Below are positions 26,275 through 35,498 of a DNA stretch of 64,000 nucleotides, piece by piece. The position numbers and the translations under genes are program-made. The notes beneath the pieces were generated by a model. That model was not told the DNA's origin, ran no database searches, and saw only the letters and a program-made list of their open reading frames with translations. Each line of letters opens with the position of its first letter. Position 1 is the stretch's first letter. The DNA is from UBA1926 sp002337215 (GTDB taxonomy: Bacteria > Planctomycetota > Phycisphaerae > Phycisphaerales > UBA1924), in the NCBI GenBank assembly GCA_963973795.1, contig CAXBAF010000006.1, forward strand, positions 1-64,000. Direction: 5' to 3'.

Positions 26275-27456
26275 ATGGAAACCAGGACCATCGGCATCGC
26301 GATGAGCGGCGTCACCGGACGCATGGGCACCAACCAGCACCTCATCCGCTCCATTCTCGCGATCATCGAGCAGGGGGGCGTGCGGGTCTCACCCGAGCTC
26401 ACGCTGATGCCCGACCCGGTGCTGGTGGGCCGGAACGCCAACAAGCTCAAGGCCCTCGCCGAGGCGCACGGCCCGGGCGCAATCGGCGGTCCTCTCAAGT
26501 ACACCACCGACGCCGAGGCCGCGATCGCGGACGAATCGTGCGAGATCGTCTTCGACGCCTCGACCACGCACCATCGGGCGAAGTTCGTCGAGCTCGCCGC
26601 CAAGCACGGCAAGCATGTCTACTGCGAGAAACCCACCGCGACGACGACGGCGGATGCGCTCGCGCTCGCTGACCTCGCCGACTCGAACGGCATCAAGAAC
26701 GGGGTCGTGGCCGACAAGCTCTGGCTCCCCGGCATCCGCAAGCTGAAGACCCTGATTGCCCAGGGCTTCTTCGGCGACATCGTGTCGGTCCGGGGCGATT
26801 TCGGCTACTGGGTATTCACGGGTGAGTATCCCGATCAGCCCCCGCAGCGTCCCAGTTGGAACTACCGCAAACAAGACGGGGGCGGCATCATGGTCGATAT
26901 GTTCTGCCACTGGCGGTACGTGCTCGACGGGCTGTTTGGCGACAATTGTGGCCCTGTCGACCAACTTGTCGCTCACGCCACCACCGATATCCCCACGCGG
27001 ATGGACGAGAACGGGAAGCCCTACAAAGCGACTGCCGACGACTCGGCCTACGCGATCTTCCTGCTGAAAAACGGCGTGCCCTGCCAGTTCAATAGTTCAT
27101 GGGTCACCCGCGTCCGGCGCGACGATCTGCTGACCATCCAGATCGACGGGACGAAGGGGTCGGCGGTCGCGGGTCTGCGTGGGTGCAAGGTCCAGCCCCT
27201 CGCCGCGACACCCAAGCCCGTGTGGAACCCCGATATCCCGCAGCCCATCGATTTCTACGAGGGGTGGAGCGAGATGCCCGAGCAGACGACCTACGACAAC
27301 GCGTTCAAGATCCAGTGGGAGCTCTTCCTGCGCCATGTCGCGCTCGAAGAGCCCTTCCCCTGGACGCTCCGCGAGGGGGCAAAGGGCGTGCAGCTCGCCG
27401 AGCTGGGCCTTGAGAGCTGGAAGCAGCACAAATGGGTCGAGGTCGGCGACCTCTGA
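26275..27456 (+). CDS. Gfo/Idh/MocA-family NAD(P)-dependent oxidoreductase
   Basis: A 393-residue cytoplasmic enzyme. The N-terminal Rossmann part starts GIAMSGVTGRMG and holds the signature GKHVYCEKPTAT, with Lys of the EKP motif. The C-terminal Gfo/Idh/MocA beta-sheet domain includes GGGIMVDMFCHWRYVLDGLFG, whose His is the usual active-site position. Such enzymes oxidise or epimerise sugars and sugar acids through keto intermediates. AAGGA precedes the start. It lies 38 bases after eda and 39 before a TIM-barrel isomerase gene, so the three form an operon. The substrate is unknown; a uronate or aldonate derivative is likely from context. Confidence 0.9.
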   Translation: METRTIGIAMSGVTGRMGTNQHLIRSILAIIEQGGVRVSPELTLMPDPVLVGRNANKLKALAEAHGPGAIGGPLKYTTDAEAAIADESCEIVFDASTTHHRAKFVELAAKHGKHVYCEKPTATTTADALALADLADSNGIKNGVVADKLWLPGIRKLKTLIAQGFFGDIVSVRGDFGYWVFTGEYPDQPPQRPSWNYRKQDGGGIMVDMFCHWRYVLDGLFGDNCGPVDQLVAHATTDIPTRMDENGKPYKATADDSAYAIFLLKNGVPCQFNSSWVTRVRRDDLLTIQIDGTKGSAVAGLRGCKVQPLAATPKPVWNPDIPQPIDFYEGWSEMPEQTTYDNAFKIQWELFLRHVALEEPFPWTLREGAKGVQLAELGLESWKQHKWVEVGDL

Positions 27457-27495
27457 ATCCAGCAGACGCTTCGCGAAGAAAACGGAAGAACGCCC

Positions 27496-28335
27496 ATGCC
27501 CGCCGACATCGAGCCCATCACCGATCTCTCCCGCATCGCGATCCATTCGATCACGACCAAGAAGCTCCTAATCGAGACGTGCTGCAAGCGGTACGCCGAG
27601 ATGGGGTTCGGCGGCATCTCGGTGTGGGATGACGCGGTTGACGGTGCCGGGGCGCCGCGGGTCGCGAAGATCGTCGAGAAGGCGGGGCTCCGCGTGCCGG
27701 CGCTCGTCCGGGCGGGGTTCTTCGTCTCCGCCGATCACCGCAAGCGTGAGGCCTCGCTCAAGCTCAACCGCAAGCGGATCGAGCAGGCGAAGGAGATCGG
27801 CGCGGAGATGATCGTGATCGTCGCGGGTGCTGAGCCCGGCGTGCCGCTCGCCGAGGCGCGCACACAGGTCGCCGAGGGCTTGGCGGCGATCATCCCGGAC
27901 GCTGATGCGGCGGGCGTGAAGCTCGCGATCGAACCACTCCACCCGATGTACGCCGCGGATCGCTGCTGCATCAACCGGCTCGCGGATGCGCGGACGCTCT
28001 GCCGCGAACTCGCCTCGCCCATCCTCGGGGTCGCCGTCGATGTCTATCACACCTGGTGGGACCCAGATCTCGAATCGGAGATCGCGGCGCTGGGCGACGA
28101 CGGCCGCCTGTTCGCGTTTCACGTCTGCGATTGGAAGACCGACACGAAGCACCTGCTCCTCGATCGGGGCCTCATGGGCGATGGAGTCATCGATCTCCGC
28201 GGCTTCCGCGGCATGATGGAGCGGGCCGGGTTCGGCGGGATGATCGAGGTCGAGGTCTTCAACGAGGACTACTGGGCGATGGATCAGGACGCATACCTCG
28301 AGCTCATCCGCGAACGCGTTCTCGCGTGTGTCTGA
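27496..28335 (+). CDS. Sugar phosphate isomerase/epimerase-like TIM-barrel protein
   Basis: A 279-residue xylose-isomerase-like/AP-endonuclease-2 superfamily protein. Likely metal ligands sit in LAIEPLHPMY, VAVDVYHTWWDPD, FAFHVCDWK and MIEVEVFNEDYW, the usual E-D-H-E set. SIIT-like TTKKLLIETCCKRYAEMGF starts the barrel. It follows the Gfo/Idh/MocA gene by 39 bases and ends six bases from the convergent uxaC-like gene. These proteins often act with Gfo/Idh/MocA partners on keto-sugars; the precise reaction is unknown. Confidence 0.88.
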   Translation: MPADIEPITDLSRIAIHSITTKKLLIETCCKRYAEMGFGGISVWDDAVDGAGAPRVAKIVEKAGLRVPALVRAGFFVSADHRKREASLKLNRKRIEQAKEIGAEMIVIVAGAEPGVPLAEARTQVAEGLAAIIPDADAAGVKLAIEPLHPMYAADRCCINRLADARTLCRELASPILGVAVDVYHTWWDPDLESEIAALGDDGRLFAFHVCDWKTDTKHLLLDRGLMGDGVIDLRGFRGMMERAGFGGMIEVEVFNEDYWAMDQDAYLELIRERVLACV

Positions 28336-28341
28336 GTGGGC

Positions 28342-29613
28342 CTACTCGCCGGGTGTGATGCTCTGCGCCGCGTTGCCGCGAAGCAGGCGGGCCGCGTCCG
28401 CCTCGATCATCGCGTCCGAGATCTCGAGGTCGGGGAGTCCCGCGTACTGCGCCGCGAGCGCGTCGGCGACGCAGACGCGTGAATGGTTCCATTTGTAGAT
28501 GAGCTGTTCGAGCACCCGCGCGTCGGAATGCTGCGGGATGAACGAGCTGCCGAGCAGTTCGAGCCGCATCCGGGTGATCTCGGTGATCAGCGAGGGCGTG
28601 TTGACGAACCACCAGCAGCCGAAGGGCATCAGGTTCGCGAACTTGCGTGCCGCGACGGCGAGCGCGTGCTGGCTCTCCCGGCTCAGGACCGTCGCGAGGA
28701 ACCGGTTGCGCGGGAACCGGTCACACAGCCGCTCGATCGAGTGCACATCCGCGGGACCCAGAGAATCGCCCGCGGACGCGAGCCTCGGGTTCACGCCGCG
28801 CCGGCTGCCCACCATCATCGCCCAGGCGATCCCGTGCTCGGCGGCCTCGGGCATCAACGCGTCCGCGATCACGCGGTCACGCCACTGTGCGTCCGGTCGG
28901 CCGGGTGACGGAAACGAGAACTCGGGGGGCAGGCTCGCCGCGACATAGACTGCGCCGGTGCGCACGATCCATTCCCGCAGGAATCGCCGGATCTCCGCGA
29001 TGCCGGTGTTATTCAGATCCGCCGAAACGTCATATCCCCATCGCGAGAGCGTCGCGAGTGCGGCCGACCTGTCGTCCAGCAGCGTGTCGATCCGAAGCAC
29101 CGCGCTGAACCGCGGATCGCGGAGCGACTCGGGGCGTTCCATCCACATCGCGTGCTCCGCCTCGTCGAAGACCTCGTTGGTCATCACGATATGCGACACA
29201 CGTGAGAGCTCCATCACACGATCAACCATCGCCGAGGGTGACTGTGACGCGAACCAGCCCCGGTAGCCGTCGAGCGACGCGTCTCCGGGGTCGAGCCCGA
29301 GCCGGGCGAGCGTGGTCACGACGCCCCGGCAGGCCTCGGAGAGCGGCGTTCGCTCGATGAACAGCGCCCGCCAGATCGCGTCGGCCTGGTCCGCCTTGGG
29401 CGATGCGAGGAAGGCTTCGGGCGCGACATCGGTTCTGACGCGGAAGAACTCTGCCTGCAGGTAGTGATACGTCAGGAGTGAATCGATGCCCCAGAGCAGA
29501 AAACGCTGCGGCCCGTCTCCATCGAACGCTGGCGCAAACAGGTGCGTGTGCAGGTCGAGCACGGGCGATGCGTCGACGATCCGCCGGACTCTGCTCTGGA
29601 TCGATTCGGTCAT
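28342..29613 (-). CDS. Divergent glucuronate isomerase (UxaC-like)
   Basis: A 423-residue amidohydrolase-fold protein that probably isomerises D-glucuronate to D-fructuronate. The metal-binding D-x-H-x-H lies at residues 20-24 (VLDLHTHLFAP), and the C-terminal part has SLITEITRMRLELLGSSFIP and HSDARVLEQLIYKWNHSR, typical of UxaC. It is shorter than E. coli UxaC (~470) and the middle is poorly conserved, so assignment rests on fold motifs and context. ATG 29613 is preferred to TTG 29628, which would overlap the upstream stop. It is the last gene of the eight-gene LacI-flanked operon. Confidence 0.82.
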   Translation of the reverse strand: MTESIQSRVRRIVDASPVLDLHTHLFAPAFDGDGPQRFLLWGIDSLLTYHYLQAEFFRVRTDVAPEAFLASPKADQADAIWRALFIERTPLSEACRGVVTTLARLGLDPGDASLDGYRGWFASQSPSAMVDRVMELSRVSHIVMTNEVFDEAEHAMWMERPESLRDPRFSAVLRIDTLLDDRSAALATLSRWGYDVSADLNNTGIAEIRRFLREWIVRTGAVYVAASLPPEFSFPSPGRPDAQWRDRVIADALMPEAAEHGIAWAMMVGSRRGVNPRLASAGDSLGPADVHSIERLCDRFPRNRFLATVLSRESQHALAVAARKFANLMPFGCWWFVNTPSLITEITRMRLELLGSSFIPQHSDARVLEQLIYKWNHSRVCVADALAAQYAGLPDLEISDAMIEADAARLLRGNAAQSITPGE

Positions 29614-29620
29614 TCCACGT

Positions 29621-31612
29621 TCATTCAAGGGTCATCTCGAACGGGGTCGCGGGCAGTCCGTCCTGATTGTAAAGGTTGCAGCCCGGGTTGTCCGCCCAGC
29701 CGTACCGGACGCGGGTCGGCTCGCCGACCTCCGGAGAGCTCACGAACACCGAGTTTCCCCGGACCGACCCTTCGGCCCAGTGGAACGTCCCATCCGGACC
29801 CGCGATCGCGAAGCCGCGCAGCGGGCCGTGCTTGGCGTGCAGCCCCTCGGCGTGGTCGAACCGGATCTCGACACGCCCGCCCCGGACGCTTATCGAGCGC
29901 GGGTGCGGCCCGGTGACCTGTCCCTGTTCGACGCCGTAGGTGTCAGCGAGCGCGAGCTTCGCGAGCCGCTCCCCGACGGGGAGCTTATTCGTCGGATGGA
30001 TGTCACCCGGGTCGCCCAGGTCGATGGTGATCGCCATGCCTGTCTGGGAGAGCCCGGCGTCGGCGAGTCGCTGCGCCTCGCGGAGTTCCGCCCATGAGCT
30101 CTCGCCCGGTTCATCGACCGCGGGACGATAGTTGGGCAGCTGCACGAAGTAGAACGGGAGCTCGTATCCCGGGTCACCGCGTGCGTCCTTCCACGCGTCG
30201 CGCCATGCCATGATCATCTCGGGGAACAGCCGGCGGTATTCATCGCCCCGCCCCGAGTTGGATTCGCCCTGGTACCAGATGGCGCCCTTGACGCCGGACC
30301 GTGTGAGCGGGTGGATCATCGCGTTGTAGAGGGCCGCGGGTCGACGAAAGACGCGTCCGACCGGGACGGCGTAGTCGCCGGGCAGCGGGAACGACCCGTA
30401 GTCGCGATCGTTGAACCCGACCTTGTACTTCCACATGCCGCCCAGGTCGATCGTCTCGCCATCGGTCTGCAACTCGAACGGCCGGCCGTCGGGTGTCACG
30501 CCCCCCGAGCTGCGCACGTCCATGAGCGCGATCGCGATGGAGTTTGTTCCTTTGTGCAGGACGCCGCTCGGGACGTCGTACTTCCGAACAATCCGCCGGC
30601 CGTCGCCCTGGTCCACGTCTGTTTTGCCGACCCGGTGCCCATTGATGTAGACCGTGTCGTAGTCGTCGATCCGCCCAAGCAGCAGATCACCCCCGTCGGG
30701 TTCAGCCGAGAGATCGAACTCGCGTCGCAGCCAGACGATGCCGTTAAAGCTGCCCAGCACGCCGTCGATGTAGCCCGGGATCTCGACCTCGGGCCAGGAC
30801 TGATCGTCACACTCTGGGGTCGCCCATCCGCTGTCCTCGCCGATGTCTTCCCGCCACGCGAGCTCAATGAATGAGGCGTGCTTCGCTTGGGCCTCGGCGA
30901 TCGCGGCCTCGGCTTCCTCGTCGCTCAGGTCGTACTCAGCGAGGCTGTCGAGCCGGGCTCTATAGAACTCCGGCGCCGCTTCGAGCGTCTCGATCGGGGT
31001 CCACGCCTCCGCGGGCGTCCCGCCCCAGGCCGATTGGATCAGACCGATCGGCACGCCTGTTTCGTGTTGCAGGATCCGACCGAAGTGGTAGCCGACCGCC
31101 GAGAAACGCCCCGCGGTCTCCTCGCTTGCCTTCCGCCAGCCGATGGAGTCCACCTTCGTCTCGGGCGTTCGGCTCCAGACCTTCTGCATCTGGAAGAGGC
31201 GGAGCGACTCCTCGTCTTCCGCCGACGCGACGAACTCCTCGCCCCGATCGGTCTGCTCGAGTCTCCAGAACATATTCGACTGCCCGGAGCAGACCCACAC
31301 GTCACCGAGGAGAACGTTCTTGAGCGTCACGGTCTCATCGCCCGACGCGATTCGTACCTCGACAGGGCCGCCGGCGTTCATCGCCGGGAGCGTCGCGATC
31401 CAGTTTCCGTTCTTGTCAGTGACGACCTCCGCGCTCGCCTCGCCGATCGAGACGGACACCGACGAACCCGCGTCGGCCGAACCCCACACCGCGATCGGCT
31501 GCTCGCGCTGCAGCACCATGTGGTTGCCGAAGAGCGGGGAGAGTTCGAGATCCGCTGCCGCCGTCGCGGTGAGCGCGAGGCCGAGACCGGCGCCGATGAT
31601 CCAGTTCTTCAT
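29621..31612 (-). CDS. Secreted sialate O-acetylesterase-type carbohydrate esterase
   Basis: A 663-residue SGNH-fold esterase. Signal peptide: KNWIIGAGLGLALTATAAA. An Ig-like beta domain with a jelly-roll insert (~265-400, WLRREFDLSAEP) precedes and splits the catalytic parts. The nucleophile Ser lies in DVWVCSGQSNMFW and the second block is GAIWYQGESNSGRGDEY. Family members deacetylate sialic acids or other acetylated sugars. No sialic acid catabolic genes occur nearby, while lyases and uronate genes do, so removal of O-acetyl groups from a polyuronide is the better guess. Start site has GGAGAAAG. It lies seven bases before the uxaC-like gene. Confidence 0.92.
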   Translation of the reverse strand: MKNWIIGAGLGLALTATAAADLELSPLFGNHMVLQREQPIAVWGSADAGSSVSVSIGEASAEVVTDKNGNWIATLPAMNAGGPVEVRIASGDETVTLKNVLLGDVWVCSGQSNMFWRLEQTDRGEEFVASAEDEESLRLFQMQKVWSRTPETKVDSIGWRKASEETAGRFSAVGYHFGRILQHETGVPIGLIQSAWGGTPAEAWTPIETLEAAPEFYRARLDSLAEYDLSDEEAEAAIAEAQAKHASFIELAWREDIGEDSGWATPECDDQSWPEVEIPGYIDGVLGSFNGIVWLRREFDLSAEPDGGDLLLGRIDDYDTVYINGHRVGKTDVDQGDGRRIVRKYDVPSGVLHKGTNSIAIALMDVRSSGGVTPDGRPFELQTDGETIDLGGMWKYKVGFNDRDYGSFPLPGDYAVPVGRVFRRPAALYNAMIHPLTRSGVKGAIWYQGESNSGRGDEYRRLFPEMIMAWRDAWKDARGDPGYELPFYFVQLPNYRPAVDEPGESSWAELREAQRLADAGLSQTGMAITIDLGDPGDIHPTNKLPVGERLAKLALADTYGVEQGQVTGPHPRSISVRGGRVEIRFDHAEGLHAKHGPLRGFAIAGPDGTFHWAEGSVRGNSVFVSSPEVGEPTRVRYGWADNPGCNLYNQDGLPATPFEMTLE

Positions 31613-31656
31613 ACTTTCTCCGATCCGATCACCGCCCGGGGGTCAGGTCGGTGCGC

Positions 31657-34218
31657 TCAGTCGCACCCCTCGTCGAACGAGCGGAGGAAGCCGAGCATAT
31701 CCAGGAAGTTCACTTCGTCGTCCTCATCGAAATCCGCCTCGGGGTCACCCGCGTCGATCGCGGCGATGACGCCCAGCGTGTCGCCCTCATTGGTGAGCAG
31801 CCCGTCCCCGTTCCAGTCCGCGGGGCAGCACGAGATGCCCGCCGCGCCGACGTTGGCGACGATGTTCGTCGCCGCCGACGCGTTGCGGATCCGGAAGCCG
31901 ATCTCGTCCCAGGTCTCGGGGTAGATCACCTCGCCCTGCATTGGCACGCCCTGCAGGCCGGGCACCGCGCGGAACTCGGTATCGCCGTCGCTCAGGTTCA
32001 TGAAGTAGAGCGACGCCTCGCCCTCGCCTGCGTTGGCGGTGAAATCCACCCGCAACTCGAGCCGAGCCCAGTCGCCTCGTGCGTACCACCCCGACGGGAT
32101 CGACACCGACTCGTTCAGCACATTCGAGAACAGGCCTCCGCGGACCTGGAACGCCGTGGGTGTCATCCCGAACTGGATGCCCTCCGCAAGCGAGGCCGTG
32201 TTGTTCACGATGAGGAACACGTTTCCGCTCGCGCCGCCGGAGATGCCCGCCCGGGCATCGAAACGGATCCGCGCGTCCGTATCGCTCGACAGGTGCGGCG
32301 TGAACGCGAACCCGCTTCCGTTCTGCCGCGTGATGATGCTGTCGCGGCCGTTCCGGTTCACAGCGGCGACAACCGCACCGCCCGGGTAGGTCGCGTCGGT
32401 CTGCAGGAACGTGTTCTCCCCGTCGATCTCGCTGAAGTCCCGGCTCAGTTCCCACCCGTCCTGGCCCGTCAGCACGGTGTTCAGCGTGCCTCCGAAGTCG
32501 AACGCGTAGGGATGATCGACGCTGCACTCGGCGCACTCGCCGTCCGTGCCGCCGTCGGACGGAATCGACCCGCCGAGGCGGAGCGCGATCTGGGCCTCGT
32601 ACAGATTCGCGGGACTGGGCACCGATGCATCGAGCGCGACGTCTTCGATCATCGCCTGAGAATCACCGTTCTCGGCGTTGTTCGGATCGGTCGGCACGGC
32701 GCACTGGATCCCGACGAGTGCTCCCATCGGCATCAGGTCCGGCTGCGCCGTCCATCGGCTGCTCGACCGCTTGAGGTTCACGTTCCAGTGCGTGTGCCTG
32801 GCGCCCATCGCCGGGCCCGAGGTGCTCGCCCCACCCGCGTCCCCGTCGTTGATGATCTCGATCTGCGTGTACACATTCGCATAGGGCAGCAGCCTGTGAT
32901 AGTCGAAGGTCCCGCCCGCCAGCGTCCCGTTGCTGTAGACGTTGTTGACGCAGAAGTTGCCGACGTACACCCCGTGGTTGGGCCGGCTGGTGACCTCGAA
33001 GTTCTGATAGATGCTGTCTGTAGAGTTCGCGAACCCGAACGCGTGGTGATGACGCGTCATCTCGGGCAATGACGCCTCGACCACGACCCCGTTGACGGTG
33101 ACGTTCTTGCAGTAGTTCATGAACACCGCGAGTCCGCCCGGGTCGATGATCTTCACGTCGTCCACAAACCCGTTGATCGTGTCGGTGAACGAAATGCCGT
33201 TGAAGCCGGGCTCTTTGCCGTGCCAGTCACCTCTCGTCCACTCGTAGTCGCGTTCGAGTTTGATCGTGAGCCGCGCGATGCCGACGTCGCGCCGCACCCG
33301 CTCGATCGTCCGGATCTCGGGGTCCCACTCGGGGCGGAGGTCGAACCGCGCGGGCTCGCGGAGCGTGATCTCGTTGCCGTCGATCGATTCGATCGTGTGG
33401 TAGACCCGGAAGCTCGACCGCGACGAGGGCAGGATGCTGCCGTCGCGGGCCGAGGTGAACATGTAGTTGTTCGCCCATGTCCCGTCGCCCAGCAGGTGCC
33501 TGAGCGTCGAGAGATCGCTCGCGTTGTTGATCTCGATCGCGATGGTCTCGCCCGGCGAATAGATCCCCGCGTTGCTCACCGTCACCGTTCGGTCGCCCAG
33601 CAAGGCGCCGCCCAGGATGTTCTGCGTCCCGGTGAATCGGAACCCGTTGTCGGTGGTGCTGATCGTGGGCACGCCGGAGAAGTAGGGGTTCCGCGACTCG
33701 TGGCAGAACCAGACCATGCCCCCCGTGAATGACCAGTTGCTTTCGCCGGGGTCGTTCCCCGGGAACACGGCGTAGCTGCTCTGGAGCGACTCGGTGAACA
33801 GCAGGGTCGTCGTGTCGCGGTCGAGTCCGCGCAGCTGGACCTTGTCGCCGTGGATCAGCAGCGGACCGCTGAGCTTGTACGTCCCGGGAGGGAAAAGCAC
33901 CGTCGCACCGTTCGGCTGCGACCCCGCCTGCGCGATCGCGTCGGCGATCGCCGCACGCACCGCGGCCGTGTCGTCTGTGACCCCGTCGCCCACCGCCCCG
34001 AATGTTGTCACCGCGAGAAGCACCGTGCCCGACCCATCGGGCAATGGCACCCCGCCGCCGTCCCACCCGGCGTGGCTTACGTTCGGGATGTTGGGATGCC
34101 GGTCCGGGTCGGCCGCGTACTCGGCCCACGCGTCAGCGGTCGGCTGCGCACCCGCAACGCTCGATGCGAACACACCCGTCGAGACCGACGCCAGGCACAA
34201 CAACGCACGCATCCGCAT
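31657..34218 (-). CDS. Secreted right-handed beta-helix protein, pectate-lyase-3-like, with dockerin-like C-terminus
   Basis: An 853-residue exported protein. Signal peptide ends near SSVAGAQ. A short N-terminal segment with PNIPNVSHAGWDGGGVPLP is followed by TTFGAVGDGVTDDTAAVRAA, the hallmark of the pectate-lyase-superfamily beta helix (about residues 65-520). Residues ~560-780 form a LamG-like beta module. The tail has two EF-hand loops (DWNGDGLLTNEGD, DFDEDDEVNFLDM) and ends EGC-Asp. Substrate and lyase versus hydrolase activity are not decided by motif. The operon position between ManD and the acetylesterase points to a polyuronide. A GGAG site precedes ATG 34218. Confidence 0.88.
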   Translation of the reverse strand: MRMRALLCLASVSTGVFASSVAGAQPTADAWAEYAADPDRHPNIPNVSHAGWDGGGVPLPDGSGTVLLAVTTFGAVGDGVTDDTAAVRAAIADAIAQAGSQPNGATVLFPPGTYKLSGPLLIHGDKVQLRGLDRDTTTLLFTESLQSSYAVFPGNDPGESNWSFTGGMVWFCHESRNPYFSGVPTISTTDNGFRFTGTQNILGGALLGDRTVTVSNAGIYSPGETIAIEINNASDLSTLRHLLGDGTWANNYMFTSARDGSILPSSRSSFRVYHTIESIDGNEITLREPARFDLRPEWDPEIRTIERVRRDVGIARLTIKLERDYEWTRGDWHGKEPGFNGISFTDTINGFVDDVKIIDPGGLAVFMNYCKNVTVNGVVVEASLPEMTRHHHAFGFANSTDSIYQNFEVTSRPNHGVYVGNFCVNNVYSNGTLAGGTFDYHRLLPYANVYTQIEIINDGDAGGASTSGPAMGARHTHWNVNLKRSSSRWTAQPDLMPMGALVGIQCAVPTDPNNAENGDSQAMIEDVALDASVPSPANLYEAQIALRLGGSIPSDGGTDGECAECSVDHPYAFDFGGTLNTVLTGQDGWELSRDFSEIDGENTFLQTDATYPGGAVVAAVNRNGRDSIITRQNGSGFAFTPHLSSDTDARIRFDARAGISGGASGNVFLIVNNTASLAEGIQFGMTPTAFQVRGGLFSNVLNESVSIPSGWYARGDWARLELRVDFTANAGEGEASLYFMNLSDGDTEFRAVPGLQGVPMQGEVIYPETWDEIGFRIRNASAATNIVANVGAAGISCCPADWNGDGLLTNEGDTLGVIAAIDAGDPEADFDEDDEVNFLDMLGFLRSFDEGCD

Positions 34219-34289
34219 CCCGGTTCTCCATCCTCACTGATCACCCCGCCGGGGCGACGACCTGACCCGGGCCGAGGCCCGGTGCCCGA

Positions 34290-35498
34290 TCACCAGTTCC
34301 ACATCCCGCCGTCCTCCCGCCGGTTCACCGGCAGGTACGCACGAACGTACGGGTGTTTTTCGGCGAGTTTCTCGTCGTACTCCACGCCCAGGCCCGGCTT
34401 CTCGGGCGGGTTCACCATCCCGTCCTCGAACGAATACTCCCAGCCGAAGACCTCGTTGGTCTCTTCGCCGTGGAGCATGAACTCCTGGATCCCGAAGTTG
34501 GGAACCCAGAGCCCGAAGTGCAGGCACGCCGACATCGCGACCGGCGAGATATCGGTCGGGCCGTGACAGCCAGTCCGCACGTGGTACAACTCCGCGAGCG
34601 CCGCGACCTTCCGCAGGTGCGTCAGCCCACCCGAGTGGCTCACCGTCATGCGGATGTAGTCGATCAGCTGTTCGGTGATAATTGTCTGGCAGTCGTAGAT
34701 CGTGTTGAACACCTCGCCGATCGCCAGAGGCGTCGTCGTGTGCTGGCGGATCATCCGCAGGCCTTCCTGGTTCTCTGCCGGGATCGCGTCCTCGAGCCAG
34801 AACAGGCTGTACGGCTCCAGCCGCTTGCCCACTTCCGCCGCCTCCTGGGGCGTCAACCGGTGGTGCACGTCGTGCAGCAGCTCGATATCAGGGCCGACCA
34901 ACTCGCGGGCCGCCTCAAATAGCTCGGGCACGTAGTTCATGTACTTCCGCGTGCTCCACTTGTTCTCAGGCGGGAGCGTCCGGTCGGCCGGCTCATAGAA
35001 CCACCGCCCCCGGCCCACTCCGTACGTGGACTCGAGCCCCGGGATGCCGCTCTGCACGCGGATCGCCTTGTACCCGTCTTCTTTGTACTGGGCGACCGCG
35101 TCCATCGCCTCGGCCTTGTCGAGCCCCGACGCGTGCCCGTACACCGTCACGCCCGCCCGGCTGCGACCGCCGAGGAGTTGATAGACCGGCACACCCAGCG
35201 CCTTGCCCTTGATGTCCCAGAGCGCCACGTCGATCGCGCCGATCGCCGCCATCCCGATCGGCCCGCGACGCCAGTAAGCGCCCCGGTAGCAATACTGCCA
35301 GATGTCCTCGATATCCCGGGCGTCCCGCCCGATCAGGCAGGGGATCAGGTGGTCCTCGAGATAGCTCTTGACCGCGAGTTCGCGGCCGTTGACGGTGCAG
35401 TCCCCGAGCCCCGTGATCCCGTCTTCGGTATAGATTTTCAGCGTGACGAAATTTCGTCCCGGGCTGGTGACAAAGACCTTTGCGTCCGTGATCTTCAC
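34290..35498 (-). CDS. manD: D-mannonate dehydratase, ManD/RspA type (enolase superfamily)
   Basis: A 402-residue cytoplasmic enzyme, the standard length of high-activity ManD. It dehydrates D-mannonate to KDG by Mg-dependent proton abstraction. Landmarks are GPIGMAAIGAIDVALWDIKG, ELLHDVHHRLTPQEAAEV (first metal ligand and the HH region), FWLEDAIPAENQEG, TTPLAIGEVFN, MTVSHSGGLTHLRK, and RTGCHGPTDISPV. It uses a GTG start at 35498 overlapping the stop of the upstream isomerase gene (GTGA). It duplicates the UxuA reaction by a different fold. Confidence 0.95.
   Translation of the reverse strand: MKITDAKVFVTSPGRNFVTLKIYTEDGITGLGDCTVNGRELAVKSYLEDHLIPCLIGRDARDIEDIWQYCYRGAYWRRGPIGMAAIGAIDVALWDIKGKALGVPVYQLLGGRSRAGVTVYGHASGLDKAEAMDAVAQYKEDGYKAIRVQSGIPGLESTYGVGRGRWFYEPADRTLPPENKWSTRKYMNYVPELFEAARELVGPDIELLHDVHHRLTPQEAAEVGKRLEPYSLFWLEDAIPAENQEGLRMIRQHTTTPLAIGEVFNTIYDCQTIITEQLIDYIRMTVSHSGGLTHLRKVAALAELYHVRTGCHGPTDISPVAMSACLHFGLWVPNFGIQEFMLHGEETNEVFGWEYSFEDGMVNPPEKPGLGVEYDEKLAEKHPYVRAYLPVNRREDGGMWNW

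Noticed and set aside
29621..31612. Sialic acid utilisation locus
   Set aside because: Only an esterase of that family is present; no sialate lyase, ManNAc kinase or epimerase, or sialidase was found nearby.
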